A stretch of 64,000 bases of DNA from Gnetum montanum. Taxonomy: Eukaryota; Streptophyta; Gnetopsida; Gnetales; Gnetaceae. Made by a program: the position numbers and the translations under genes. Of this stretch, positions 1 to 11,589 are shown in pieces. The notes beneath the pieces are model-generated. The model searched no databases and was not told the DNA's origin. It saw only the letters and a program-made list of their open reading frames with translations. How positions within the stretch are numbered: the first letter of the stretch is position 1; each line of letters opens with the position of its first letter. The stretch lies in the NCBI GenBank assembly GCA_015680685.1, contig MNCI01010776.1, positions 11,055-75,054 on the forward strand, written 5' to 3'.

Positions 1-91
1 GAGCAACCGATTCCTTGATCAACCGTACACATCTTGGACTTTGTGCATGACTGCCACTGGGACTACCAAGCATAGGCCTAGGTACGNGAAT
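1..91 (-). repeat. LTR fragment, reverse orientation, truncated by the window edge
   Basis: The sequence resembles the internal part of the inverted LTR at 4034-5078, including the motif CCGATTCCTTGATNANCCGTAC and the CTGGGANTACCAAG motif, in the same orientation as that minus-strand LTR. It stops at the N at 92, after which LTR sequence continues in the opposite orientation. It is therefore probably a separate contig end rather than part of the LTR that follows. Confidence 0.6.
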
Positions 92-92
92 C

Positions 93-392
93 GGTTGCTC
101 GTCGCACTTAGGCTAGATTAGATTTCTTACCCTTTCCCTCATAGCTTAGCTTAGTTAACATTATTTTCCACTGCCATCAGGAGTAGCGTTAGAATTAGAA
201 CACATTGTACACCTCATCTAAACTAAACCATACATGACATATGCAAAACTAGTCTAGGTGGGAAGATAGTGAACTGCGACCTAAGGCTAACTATCTAGGT
301 GCCACAACTAGTCCATCTGCGGAGTTCGACCGGATCGCGCGTGCGATGCTCGTTTTGTATGGTTGAGTGTAGGGGTACCTCGCCACTCATCA
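93..392 (+). repeat. 3' part of an Athila-like LTR (plus strand)
   Basis: The segment ends with GGGGTACCTCGCCACTCATCA, the same LTR terminus seen in the other elements of the window. No primer-binding site (TTGGCRCCGTTG) follows, so this is the end of a 3' LTR or a solo LTR and not a 5' LTR. Its left part is lost at the N at 92. Confidence 0.75.
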
Positions 393-1744
393 GTTAGTAA
401 TCAATCTTTTGTATGTGAAACACGTCAAAGAAAATTCATGTTGCAAATAAAAGCTCATAGCCAGGATTTGCATTCTAATTTGGTGGAGATCTAAATCCAG
501 AAATAATTGTCTGATTTTTCCACCAAAAATGCCATCATGTGGCCTTGTATTGGTACAATTTTAAGAAATTTTCAATGTAAAAAATGATATTTGCAGCCCA
601 CACTTTACAAAAAATTATTTTTTTGTCTCACATGCTACACATTTCAATCTCACACGTTGCAAAATTTGGGGTAGTGTGTATAATTTAGGCTTTAAAGTCA
701 TACGCTACACATCTCAATCCCACATGAGCGTGGGGCAACATGTGCAATTTAGGCTTTAAATTCATATGCTACACACCTCAGTCCCACATGCTTGTGGTAC
801 TTGGGTTCTATAATAACATGCTACACTTTGGGCCAAGAACAACTTGTAATGCTTCAAAACTATAATGAATGCCAACATAGCACATTGAAAGCCTATTTAT
901 ACTAGATCAGGCATCATTTCTAGCATCTTTTGGCAAAAATTTGTAGCACACTTACAACTAAGAGATCACGTAGTAGCAATGAACCTTTTGTAGTGACAAA
1001 ACATGAGCTTTTGCAACCTTGTCAACCAATACTCTCTATAGTTTAGATGAGAGATTGGAGCAAATTAAGTGTAGAACACACCTTGCCATTCACACTAAAT
1101 TCCAAGGATATTTTTTGTATTTCCAGGCTTTTAAAGCCTACTGATATGTATCTTCTTAACTCTTTTTCATCAACATTTTCTCAATATTTATTATAAATTT
1201 AACAATATTCTCTTATTTTACCATATTTTCTCACTCTTTGTTCCTATTTTTATGTTACCCTTTACATTTATATGCTTTTTATTATTTTTATTTTACAATG
1301 ATTGGTAATAGATCTCTTAAGTCCTTAGATAATTGGCTAGATTGTTAAACGTGCTTCAAATACTTTGTGTGGCTCATGGATCCTAGAGTTAAATCATTTT
1401 GAATGAATTTTTTTGATTTTCCAGCATCAAATTTTTCCATCGTTACAGTTTCTAGTAGTAGAAGGAGGGCCTCTACCTAACTTCTTAGCCAAAAAACACC
1501 AATATGTGTGACTAAAACTAGTTGCATGAAAACAAAATTTTTTATTACCTTTTTTACAATTGCAGTGCGCAACACTATCCCTATTCTCTATACCTTACAA
1601 CTTCAAAATTAATTTTTGTAGTTGTAGTGCACAGCGTTGCCCTTGTTTTCTGCACTTAGAATTTTATAGGAAAACAAGGGCACAACGTTGCCTTTAAGCC
1701 TATGTAATGCCCCTTCCACATTCCAGTGACTTGTCATAAGAATC
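393..1744. other. Gene-free AT-rich stretch with a short degenerate tandem repeat
   Basis: No coding potential is visible: short frames only and no protein motif. It holds the tandem repeat at 631-835 and ends where similarity to gypsy pol begins. It may be host DNA or decayed mobile DNA; I cannot tell which. Confidence 0.5.
631..835. repeat. Degenerate tandem repeat, about 3 units of 54-68 bp
   Basis: Units start near 631, 699, 763 and 817 with CATRYGCTACAC, followed by a CTCARTCCCACATG block and a TTTAGGCTTTAAA block. The last unit is partial and the copies differ at several positions. Confidence 0.7.
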
Positions 1745-3892
1745 TTCCAATAGTAGATTGATAGTGGGGTGGAAGTCTTCATTGATGACTTCTCCACCTA
1801 TGGGGCTACGTTTGAGTAATCCCTAGACCATCTTGAGGAAGTCTTGAAAAGATGCATGAAGATAAATCTTAGGCTAAACTAGCAAAAAAGCCATTTCAAT
1901 GTCTAGGAAGGAATTATTTTAGGGCACCAAATTTCAGAGAAAGGGATCGAGGTGGATCCTAAAAAGATTAGGATCATCTAAGAAATTACCAGATAACCAG
2001 AAATAGTGAAAGATTCATTGAGAATTTCTCTAAGATTACCAAACCATTGGTAAAGCTGATAAAGAAAGGATGCTTTGTTTGTCTAGGCCAAGAAATGTAA
2101 GCATGTATTTTAGCATCTCAAGCAGAAGCTTATAGAAACTCTAATCCTACAAGCACCTGATTAGTCTAGACCCTTTTATGTCATGAAAAATGCATCAAAT
2201 TATGCCTTGGGAGTTGTTCTCACATAGTTGGATGATTAGAAATGTCCTTATTATATCCACTGTGTGAGTAGGAGTATTGTGGGTGCACAATTAAACTACA
2301 CCACCATGAAGAAAGAGCTAATGATAGTGGTGTATGCCTTGCAAAAATTTAGGCACTATGTGCTTGGGTATGAGGTATTTGTGCACATAGACCATAGTGC
2401 AATTTTGATCTTCATGAATAAGCCAATGGTGAGTCCCCATGTCATATAGTGGTTGGTGATCTTGTAGGAGTTCAATCTCACAATGATAGATTGAAAAGGA
2501 ACTAAGAACATGGTTGCTAACCACTTGTCTTAGTTGTGATGGGATAGCAAAGAGGAGGAAAGCCCTTTATTAGATAAATTTTCAAATGAAATTTTCTTTT
2601 CTATGGGTATAATAGAATAAAAGCCCACTAAAATCTACTAGTACAATTGCATTCTCACCTACCTTATCACTCAAGAGATGCCACACGAGTGGAACAATAG
2701 GAAGAAACAATAGTTTCTTCACCAGGTCAAACACTTCATGGAGATCAACAGATACCTTTATAAGGTATGTGCTGATGGCTTGGTTCATTGGTGTGTTCTT
2801 GATTTTGATCAATTGCATGTGCTCCAAGATGCTTATGAGGACCCTTGTGGAGGCCACTATGTTGGGAGACGCATGACCATTAAGATCCTCATGGTAGTGT
2901 ATTATATGCCAACACTTTTCAAGGATGCTCACCACTTCAACTTCTCCTGTAAATGTTGTCAATGGATTGGTGGGATGACTACTTATATGGAGGGACCTCA
3001 ATAGTGGATCCATCCACTAAATCCCTTTGATATTTTGGGCATTGACTTCATGGATTCCATTAATCCCATGTTAAATGAAAAGGCATACATCATAGTTATT
3101 GTTGACTATTATATGAAATGGGCAAAAACTGTAGCTGTCATTAATTGAACATCTTTTACAGCTACTTAATTTTTACAAAAAATTGTTATGAGTAGGTTTA
3201 GGGTGCCATATGCAATTGTTTCCTATAATGAAACTCATTTTATAGGCACTACCTTTTAGAAGTTTATGCAATACTTGGGTGTTGAGCATAAATTAACAAT
3301 ACCTTACCACCCCCAAATCAATGGTGAAGCAGAGGTTACCAATAGGGAAGTAATAAAGATACTAACATGAACTATTAGTAAATATAGGTTGGATTGGAGC
3401 ACAAAACTCAATGATGCCCTTTAGACCTATCACTCCACTTGGAAACTTCATATTGGCTAATCTCCCTATGAGCTTGTGTACTGAAAACTTCCAACCTTGC
3501 CTATCCAAGTAGAACTCCATACACTATTAATTGCTTGTGAACTCAACCTTAACTTGAGTGTAGCATAGAAAGAATGATTGGTGAACCTCAACTTGCTAGA
3601 CAAAAACCGATTGGTAGCCCTATCATCTAATGAAGTGCATAAGGCCTTTAACAAACAATGACATGACCTCAGAATAAAGAAGGTAAAATTTAAACCAAGG
3701 AATAAGGTCCTCTACTAGAACCCCACACACATGCCACAATGAACTAAGTTCCAAATGTTGTGGGAAGGATCTTACATAATTTATGAAACATTTCCTTTTG
3801 GGGTCATGTTAATATACAAACCTGAAAGGTTGAGTAAGAAACAACTAGTCAACACACAATAACTAAAATCTTTCCATGAACCTAGAAGAGCC
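1745..3892 (+). pseudogene. pol: Decayed gypsy pol: end of RT, RNase H and integrase (element D)
   Basis: Similarity to the pol of the other elements starts abruptly near 1745, just before the RT active-site motif (V-F-I-D-D-F-S-T-Y-G at about 1776-1806), so most of RT, protease and gag are missing. RNase H follows (about 2150-2530; SRSIVGAQLNYTT and IDHSAI motifs). Integrase then runs to about 3890, with a zinc-binding region (GGHYVGRR, FSCKCCQ), the core motif GIDFMD, a second acidic position changed (SYNETHF for the usual SDNGTHF), the NGEAEVTN motif, and a C-terminal segment ending in NPTHMPQ, KFQMLWEG and YKPERL. More than fifteen in-frame stops interrupt it, mostly TAG in place of CAG or TGG. 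It cannot encode active proteins. No 5' LTR or PBS is present, so this is a 5'-truncated Athila-like copy. Confidence 0.88.
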
Positions 3893-4033
3893 AATGACTA
3901 GAACATCTTATTAGATGGTCAAGCATGCTCAATGTTTCAAATCTTCTCCTTCCAATTCAATCTTCGAGGGGATGGCCTTCCATGCTGATTAATCAAAGTG
4001 GCTCCTTAGGTTTTACATTTTTTGGTTTACACT

Positions 4034-5078
4034 TGATGAGTGGCGAGGTACCCCTACACTCAACCATACGAATACGAGCATACACGCGCAATCCAATCGA
4101 ACTCCGTAGACTAAATGCCTTAACGCCACAAGAAACACTTGGGGTTAATCGTTCGTTGTCTTCCCATGCTTGCTTGTATGTGTCACGGTGTATGGTTAAG
4201 TAAGTCTGAGGTGTGTGATTTTTTTGGTATTTTTCCGTCTATCTCCTAAGCTATGAGGGAAAGGGTTGAGAAACTAACTTACTCTAACTAATGTCCTAAG
4301 TCTAAATTAACTAGCGTCAACATCCATTCCCACTCACCGGACACACCCTGAACTATGCAACTGTGGCTACCAAACGCTAATCGTTACTGGGATCACCACA
4401 CGTAACGCAAGTGCTCGAAGTGGTCGTACTGAGGCACCTATTTAGCCTAAGTGTGATAAGTAGCCGATTCCTTGGCCAGCCGTACACACCCGTGGATGCT
4501 CGTAGCCAAGTCGTAATTATCACACATTCTAGCCTAGCAATGAGTAGCCGATTCCTTAACTAGCCGTACACATTAGACTACTACTGGGATTACCAAGTGC
4601 AGATCCTGGAATACGCTACTGGGTTACCAAGCAGTCACAATGCTCGTAGTCAAGTCGTACTCACGCGTTGCGACGAGCAGCCGATTCCTTGATGAGCCGT
4701 ACACATCCGTAGATGCTGGTAATCAAGTTGTACTTGTGCGCACTAGGAAAGCAATAAATAATAACAATAATTAAAACCATGTACTGCAAGGTTTATCCAA
4801 TCAAGTTCTTCTTTATTGCCATACAAAACTTGTGTTCAGGTTACAAAGTTGCTCGAATAAAGAGCCGTTCACTCTAGGACTCCTACTGCGGGCACATGGG
4901 AAAAATTCTAACTCTGGAGAGATCAAACTGCCAGAGCTTCGCTACTTCTAGCCAGGATTGGGAAATGAAGGGAGTGTTGCCTCTTATTTATAGATATGGT
5001 GGCGGACTGCAATATCGCGTACGCGATATCGCAGGGAAAGATGCGATATCGCGGCCCAGTGCATGTCGCGTCTCATCA
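4034..5078 (-). mobile_element. Solo LTR of an Athila-like element, inverted (1045 bp)
   Basis: It begins TGATGAGTGGCGAGGTACCC, the reverse complement of an LTR 3' end, and ends GCGTCTCATCA, the reverse complement of an LTR 5' end. Flanking 5-mers are ACACT (4029-4033) and ACACC (5079-5083), a target-site duplication with one C/T change. On the minus strand a TATA box lies at 4992-4985. Upstream of it are perfect palindromes of the GATATCGC type, such as ATATCGCGTACGCGATAT. A cassette starting AGCCGATTCCTT and ending in AGCCGTACACA is repeated at about 4462, 4546 and 4679. No internal sequence is attached, so it arose by LTR-LTR recombination. It interrupts the 3' region of element D and is therefore younger. 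Confidence 0.85.
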
Positions 5079-6643
5079 ACACCATTTTTGTTTTTCAACA
5101 TTTTTAGTATGTTTTCTCTTTCTTGAATATTTTACAAATAGTTCTATATTTTAATTTGAATTTTTCTTATGTTTTTCTTTTTCTTATTTATTGCTATCAG
5201 GACTAAGTGCATCTATAATTATTAATTGATGGTGGTTTCTACAATAATGTTGTTTGATTGCTAATGTTTGGACTTTATCGTTGAATTTTGATGGTTGATA
5301 ACTAAAACATGGTTTATTTTCATGTTAACAGGCAGTGAATCCATGTCATCGACCAATCCACAAACACTATGGCTTTTCATTATTTTGGAAGTATGAGGTC
5401 CCTTCTTAAATGAAACTTTTAATGAACTTGTGACCTTGGTAGTTTTCAAACTTGGGATGTATTAAGTGGATTGACAAGGGTGTGACTTCAAGGGGATTTG
5501 ACACTTTTTGTACTTGCCTACCCTCTTGGGGTGCATAGTATCTTTACAGCTCCTTTGCCATTGCATTTTCAATTAATAACAAGAAGTCAAAAAGTCTTTA
5601 CATGGTGTGGTTCCCATAAAAAAAAATAATGGGAGTTCAAAGCACATCCCTTAGACAAAATAATGGGCTACAAGCATTGGTTATGTGACTAGAAAGACAT
5701 GTTACCCATGCTTGAAGGTCCCCTCTAAATAAGGTCCTTCTCACTTTCTGCTTCTCTTTTCTTCTTCTTAAGGAATGGTGATTGATTTGTGAAGGTATTA
5801 TTGTGCTTTAAGAGTGTCAATGTAAAGTCACTGAAAGTGGTTGGTCTTAATTAGAACTAATGATGAATTTTATCGAGTCATCTTAATCACAAAATCCACA
5901 AGGAACTTCATGTGACCATGATACAAGCCTTCATTCCACACTCTCTCTTACCCATCTATGCTCTTCCTAACTCACCTCATTATCGTTTTCATGTTTGTTT
6001 CAATGCCTTAGTTGGATATAGTCAAAATTCGTGGATAGTTTCTTTGATGATTTGGTCCTTAACTATCCACAACCATTAATCATCTTTGAAGCCCATACAC
6101 TCCTTTCTTTGAGGGCATGCAAGGGCATTAAAGGCATAAGCCTACTATGGGGAGGATCCACTTGCATACTTCTTAGTTGGACTGGTTAAGTTTCATATCC
6201 CTTAGGTATTTTCACATTTAAACAATTCATGATTTATGTTAGTTACGTTCAGTTTTGCACTCCTTTTAAAAGTTTTCTCCATCTTTTACCTATTTAAAAA
6301 CTTCTTTTTGTAAACTATATAGCATTTTTCAAGAATTTCTTCATGTTTTTGGCCTTTTTGGATCTCTATGGACTTCAGTTTTAAGAAAAAATTCCGTATT
6401 TTTCTTCCAAATTTCAAAGTAAATATTTTATCTTTTAGTTATTTCAACTAGATCCCATCAATGCAACATAAAAAATCTATATATAGACCATAACACTTAA
6501 AAAAATTTTGTCATTTGCTTTGAAACAAGAAAGGAGTTTTGTAGTTTTTAGAGCCTAGAACCTTCTAGAGCCCATAACTTTTGCATCATTTGTATGATTT
6601 ACCTTGTTTTTTATTCCTGTAGCTACCAAAGGTGAGCTCTACC

Positions 6644-6652
6644 TCGTGGGGG
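6644..6652 (+). other. Internal polypurine-tract-like motif TCGTGGGGG
   Basis: This corresponds to the second internal TCATGGGGG motif of elements A (22511) and B (53134). As there, it follows a CTACCRRAGG block. It ties this stretch to the 3' region of an Athila-like element. Confidence 0.5.
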
Positions 6653-6689
6653 CCACAAACCTTAGGTTTTTGATGAAATTTTTTTTGAA

Positions 6690-9600
6690 AATCTTCTAAC
6701 TCCAACAAGGTTTAAGTAATAAAATAAGGAGTGGATCTAGCAGTGCTACAAAGCAATCCCACTGGGATGAGACACCTACACATAGACTGAACCTTGAGGT
6801 CACTTTGACATAGGCCTAATTGAGGTAAATCAGGGCTAAGGAGATCCAAAAACCTATTCTCTTTGAACTAAGCTTTAGCTCTTTCTTGGACTTTGCCCTA
6901 GAAGAAGTCAAGACTCAACTTCAGACTTCTCCCATGTGGTCCATCCTTACTTCTAGTGGAGAATGGTACATGGGTGAAGCATACCTCTTTTGGAATAATA
7001 GGTAGGGAGATGTCATTATGAAGATCAAGGACATCGCTATGTCCTACTTAGTGTAGGCCATTTCTTAGGCCCTTGGGTTGCTAGAAATTGGAATAATCTT
7101 AGTAGAAATTTCAAGACAACTTGGTAGAAATTTTGAGACAACCTTAGTAGAGGCTAAGAATCGAAGGTGCCCTAGGAGTAGGTAGTTGAAACTCATGCAA
7201 TGAGACCTCTTCATGAGAACTCCAAAGTGAAATCTATCTTATAGATTCTAGAAGCTAAAACTGAGCAATCCCACCAAGATGAGACACTTGGACCTAGACC
7301 AAACCTTGAGTTCACTTTGATGAAGGCCTACTTTAGGCAAATTAGAGCCAAGGAGATCCAAAATTTTTTTCTCCTTGAACTAAACTTTGGATCTTTCCTA
7401 GAATTTTCCCTAGAAGAAGTTAAGACACAACTTTAGACTTCTCCCATGTGGCCCATTCTCACTTCTAGTGGAGAATGGTACATAGGCAAAACATACCTCT
7501 TTTGAAATAATAGGTAGGGCGATGTCACTATGAAGATCAAGGACATCACAATGGCCTACTCAGTATAGGTCATTTCTCAAGCCCTTGGGTTGTTGAAAAC
7601 TAGGGCAACCTTTGAAAAAATTTTAATGTAAAAAACTCTGTAGCTCAAAAAGGAGTGGATCTAGCAGTGCTATAGAGTTAACCATAAGGATTACAGTGCA
7701 CTCACCATGGTTGAGCATGCATATTTCAAGATGGTAGCCTACCACCTCAATGTGAAGGTGAGGCCTAGCATGATGACAACCTTATTTGCTTATGTGTGTG
7801 TCACTTTGAGTGTGAAATTCCCTATTAACCTCCCATAGCTACTCTATCTTAAGATAGAGAAGTACTTCAAGGAAAATAGGCATGGAAGGAAGGCACTTCC
7901 CTTTTTCTATCTTATTTGAAAATTATGCAAGATGGGAGGGATAACCTACTACATTAGCAACAACATCAGACATGCTCCTATCACCTCTTGGGAAAAAATT
8001 ATGAAAGATAAATAACTTGTCAATGTGCTAGAAGAGAAGAAACTGCCACCACCACCCACTCATGGGTAATCAACATCGGAGTCCCATGCTACTATTGAAT
8101 GCATGTGCAAGCTTCATGAGCAACTCTTAGAGCAGTAGAAAGTAGGACCAAGTGGTGGTGAACCCTTTGTATATAGACTAGCATTGAGCCATCTCAATGA
8201 GGTTACATGATCCATCAACAAGATGGAGGGTTTGACATAAATATTTTTTGCTCAAAGAATACAAGTGCCTGCAAGGTTGAATCCTAGCACCCAAGAGGTA
8301 ATAGTATCTCTCTCTCAATAGAATCATTTTGTAGAAATCTCTAGAATTGCCACTACCATTTCAATGTGTTTAGAGAAGTGTGAGGAGACAATTGTTCTAG
8401 TGATGCAACACCAAGGATAGGAAATGATAGTAGAGGTGGTCTTTGACAGAGTGGATGATGCACTTAATGCTTTGGTGGCATCTATACCAAATGTTGCTAC
8501 AATTAAAGATGTGAAGGTGTTTGTAGAAGCTAGAAGTGGAAGATTTAGTGTAGCCCAGCATGAGAAGTTACTGGACTGACTGGTAGGAACTGAACACTTG
8601 ATTTGGGATATCTTTGATATCTTGGAAACCATTTCAGCAAACCAATCGGAGCTGTTTGAGGCTAAGGGCAAGGTTCTCATTACTAATGCTCAACTTGGAA
8701 TAGGCAAAGTTGAGAATTAGTGCTTGACTATGAAGGTTACAGAACTAAGGGCTTGCCTCACTAATCCCATTGTACTCAACTAGGTAATAATCAAGGATGA
8801 AGCTTTTCAGCAGTTTCAATCCAAACCTTAGTGGTTGAGTACACCAAGGAGTTGATGATCTTTGACCAATCCTTAGCAAATGTCCATCTCTACAACATTT
8901 AGAAGGATGTGTTAGAAGTTTCCCAAGAGAAGATCAATCTAATCCAACAAAATCATCGCTTGTGAAATGTTGAGATGCAAAAGGATCAAATGGAAAAATT
9001 CATCTGATAGCACAAGGAGCAACTTGTTAGAATAAACACTAAATTAAGGAGGTTGGAAATAAAAAATCAAAATCTCTTGATGGAGGCGATGCATGTCCTT
9101 CACCAGAAGTCTGTAATCGAAATTGTCACTTGGAAACATGAGGCCCTTAAATTTGAAAGCGTCAAGAACCACTACAGGGACAAGGTCATTTTGTAGAAGG
9201 AAATCAACAAAAAGCACATCCAACTATCGAAGGTGAAGGTAAATGAGATTCTTCAGTAGCTCAAGAAAGGAGGTGATGTTTGGAAACCCATCTTTGATGG
9301 ACTAAACATGTACAACAATGTAGAAATCTACTTGAAGGAGCTGTAGATCAAGGAGATGATAGAGTACATAGAGCTTGCCAACCTCCATTACTCAAATCTA
9401 GTAATGCTAACCATTGGAAGGCCAAGGTCAGAATTGAAGAAATAGGTGGCCAGCTCATACTTTCTATGTAAGACCAAGTTCAAGTACTACAAAGATACAA
9501 AACAGAAGCTAGAAATAGCCAACATTGAACTCGAGGTTCTCAAGGTGAAGTTCACCTATTAGAGATCAATAGTTAAGAACTAGGCCACAAGAATGAATGA

Positions 9601-9880
9601 CTACCAAGAGCTACAAAATGCAATGATGATGTTCTCCATTGAATGCAAACAATTTGTTGCTTCGTTTATCAATGCAAAGGAGTTGTTCTGCAATGCCTTG
9701 TCCTTGGGATGTTCCCATACCAACCCACATTGGGGATGTTCCAAGGATCTTCCTTGTAGAAAAGAACTTAGAGTGGTAAGAAATCCATAATGGCACTCCC
9801 ACAACCCAGGGAACAGAAGAGGATGACGAATGTTGCATTCCTCTTGAAGTCACACCTGATTCAAACCATTGGATCATCCC
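6690..9880 (+). pseudogene. Decayed long ORF of unknown function, coiled-coil-like, after the pol of element D
   Basis: I do not recognise this gene. Reading through stops that are nearly all TAG, one strand gives long protein-like stretches from about 6850 to 9790. The N-terminal part contains a module present twice (about 6750-7090 and 7264-7610), with shared residues such as TSPMW and LTSSGEWY. The middle (about 7700-8070) contains KALPFFYLI and KLCKMGGITYYI, which faintly recalls the 'putative plant transposon protein' domain found in some Athila-type ORFs; this is an inference from memory of the family. The last 1 kb is rich in Lys, Glu, Leu and Gln and looks like an extended coiled coil. 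Its place after a gypsy pol and its 3-kb size suggest an env-like or extra ORF of element D or a relative. A separate decayed element is the main alternative. Confidence 0.45.
6729..7690 (+). repeat. Direct duplication with offset of about 514 bp inside the decayed ORF
   Basis: The block starting CAATCCCAC at 6751 recurs at 7265 and stays alignable for about 350 bp (…GATGAGACAC…, …CTTCTAGTGGAGAATGGTACAT…, …GAAGATCAAGGACATC…). The short sequence GGAGTGGATCTAGCAGTGCTA occurs before copy 1 (about 6729) and again after copy 2 (about 7661), so it brackets the duplication. Confidence 0.8.
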
Positions 9881-10424
9881 TGAGTCTGGAAACTACACAT
9901 ATCACAAATTAATTAAAATGTTTTTTAAGTGAAGGGGGTTGCATGTTTCCAAAGGGAGGAAAACCATGGAGTGGATGAATGGGGGGATGATGTGGACTCA
10001 CTACTGATTTTATGAGATAAAAGTAGATGTAAATTCGAAGAACAACAATGTGAAGGTGGGAGCGAGATAAAATAGGTGGGCTATTTCATGTGACCCATGG
10101 TAATGAAAACCATCCACACCACCTGATGACAAGAAGATGACTTATTAGCAACCAATTGGAAATGAAACATACACATACACATAGAAATAATCAACAAAGA
10201 AATGGAAAAGTAATTAAAGAAAGAAAAACTTAGTAAGAACTGACAAACGTATGAACAATGTTGAAAAACAAAAAAAAAATTCCAGAAATAGTGGGAACGT
10301 AGTAGAATGGATTAGCATGGAGGACGGTCTTCCCCATGATTGGGTTGGAAGGAGGAGATGCGAAAAATGGAACGACACTATCCCTGTGACAATGAGGCGG
10401 TAGCACTGGGTGGGTGGAGTTCAT
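9881..10424. other. Gene-free stretch between the decayed ORF and element E
   Basis: No gene is visible. A run of six G followed by ATGATGT at 9981-9993 looks like a polypurine tract followed by an LTR start (TGATG), but the sequence after it does not match any other LTR in the window. One of the two neighbouring elements must end here; I could not place the boundary. Confidence 0.35.
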
Positions 10425-11580
10425 GGAAAGGTTTTAATTGTTGCTGATTGACCAACTATGTTCTCATGGGATCCTCAAGTTTGTGTATAAGCAAGGCCTT
10501 GGATGGGAAGGTTTTGAAGATAATGTAAGGTCCTTTCCATAGTGTTTGAAACATGTTCGGTTATGGTACGTGTATGAGGTTCTAGTAAAGTACCTTATCT
10601 CCACATCAAAATGTTACCTTCTGAATCCTTAGATCATGTCATTTTTTATTGTAGGCCTTGTGTATCTCATTTGATGATAGGGTCACCAATCAATTCTCAT
10701 CTAGCACACTTAGGTTGATAAGTTGTTCACATTGTGCTAGTGGTAGGTCAAGACCTAAGTCACAGGCTGTAGATAGCATCTGGAGTTTTGCCTGGATTGG
10801 AAGTTTTGGTAGCTTGCCGTACACTAACTCATAGGGAGAGTAACCTATAGGAAGTTTCCAAGTGGAGTGGTAGGCCCAGAGGGCATTGTTAAGTTTGGTG
10901 CTCCAATCCCTCCTATATTTAGTGATGGTTTGAGTGAGGATTTTGGTGATTTTTCTATTGGTGACTTCGACCTGCCCATTGGCTTGGGGGGTGATAAGGT
11001 GTTGTAAACTTATGGGTAACCCCCAAGTGTTGCATGAGTTTACAAAAAGTGACACCTGTAAAATGTGTTCCATTTTTTGAGATGAGGGCATGTGGTACTT
11101 CAAACCTGTTGGAAACTTACTATTGGATAAATCGTGTGGTGGTGTTTGAGGAATAGTCGATGACAGTTGCTGCCACCACCCACTTTGTGCAATAGTCCAC
11201 AACCACGATGATGTATTCCTTTCTATTGGACAAGGGTGTGATGGGACCCATGAAGTTGATGCCCCAAATGTTGAAGGGCTCCAGTAGTTGGATCCACTGT
11301 TAAGGTTCCTCCATTTGTGCAGTCATCCCACCATCTCTCTAGGATTGTTCACAGGAGTGAGCGAACCATTATGCATCCCTAAAAATTATAGGCCAGTAAT
11401 GTCCTGCAAGCAGAATCTTAATGATCGTGCATCATCTAGCATAGTGGCCCCCATAAGGACCTTTGTGAGCATCTTGGAGGACGTGCAGTGTATCATCATC
11501 AGGGACACACAATCAAACTAGGACATCTGCATATACCTTATAAAGGTGACCATTGATTTCCATGAAGTGCTTGGCCTTAT
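10425..11580 (-). pseudogene. pol: Integrase region of element E (decayed)
   Basis: Read on the minus strand, the integrase of an Athila-like element runs from about 11560 down to 10425. Visible segments are the start after RNase H, the motif NGQVEVTNRKITKIL with the catalytic Glu, [35 protein letters not shown] and a short C-terminal part ending near 10425. The frame shifts at least once before the core, near 11100-11200, and the position of the second catalytic Asp reads as Lys (ISKNGTHF). It is thus inactive. In related elements this enzyme inserts the cDNA into the genome. Confidence 0.85.
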
Positions 11581-11589
11581 GAAGAAACT

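Larger units (their letters stand above)
3893..6690 (+). other. 3' non-coding region of element D, split by an inverted solo LTR
   Basis: After pol, T-rich sequence resembles the 3' regions of elements A, B and C. It contains the intron-acceptor-like junction TTAACAG followed by GCAGTGAATCCATG near 5330, the conserved block GAGCCCATACACTC...GCAAGGGCAT near 6090-6130, and a second PPT-like motif TCGTGGGGGCC at 6644-6654. The solo LTR at 4034-5078 is inserted in it. No 3' LTR of this element is recognisable. Confidence 0.65.
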
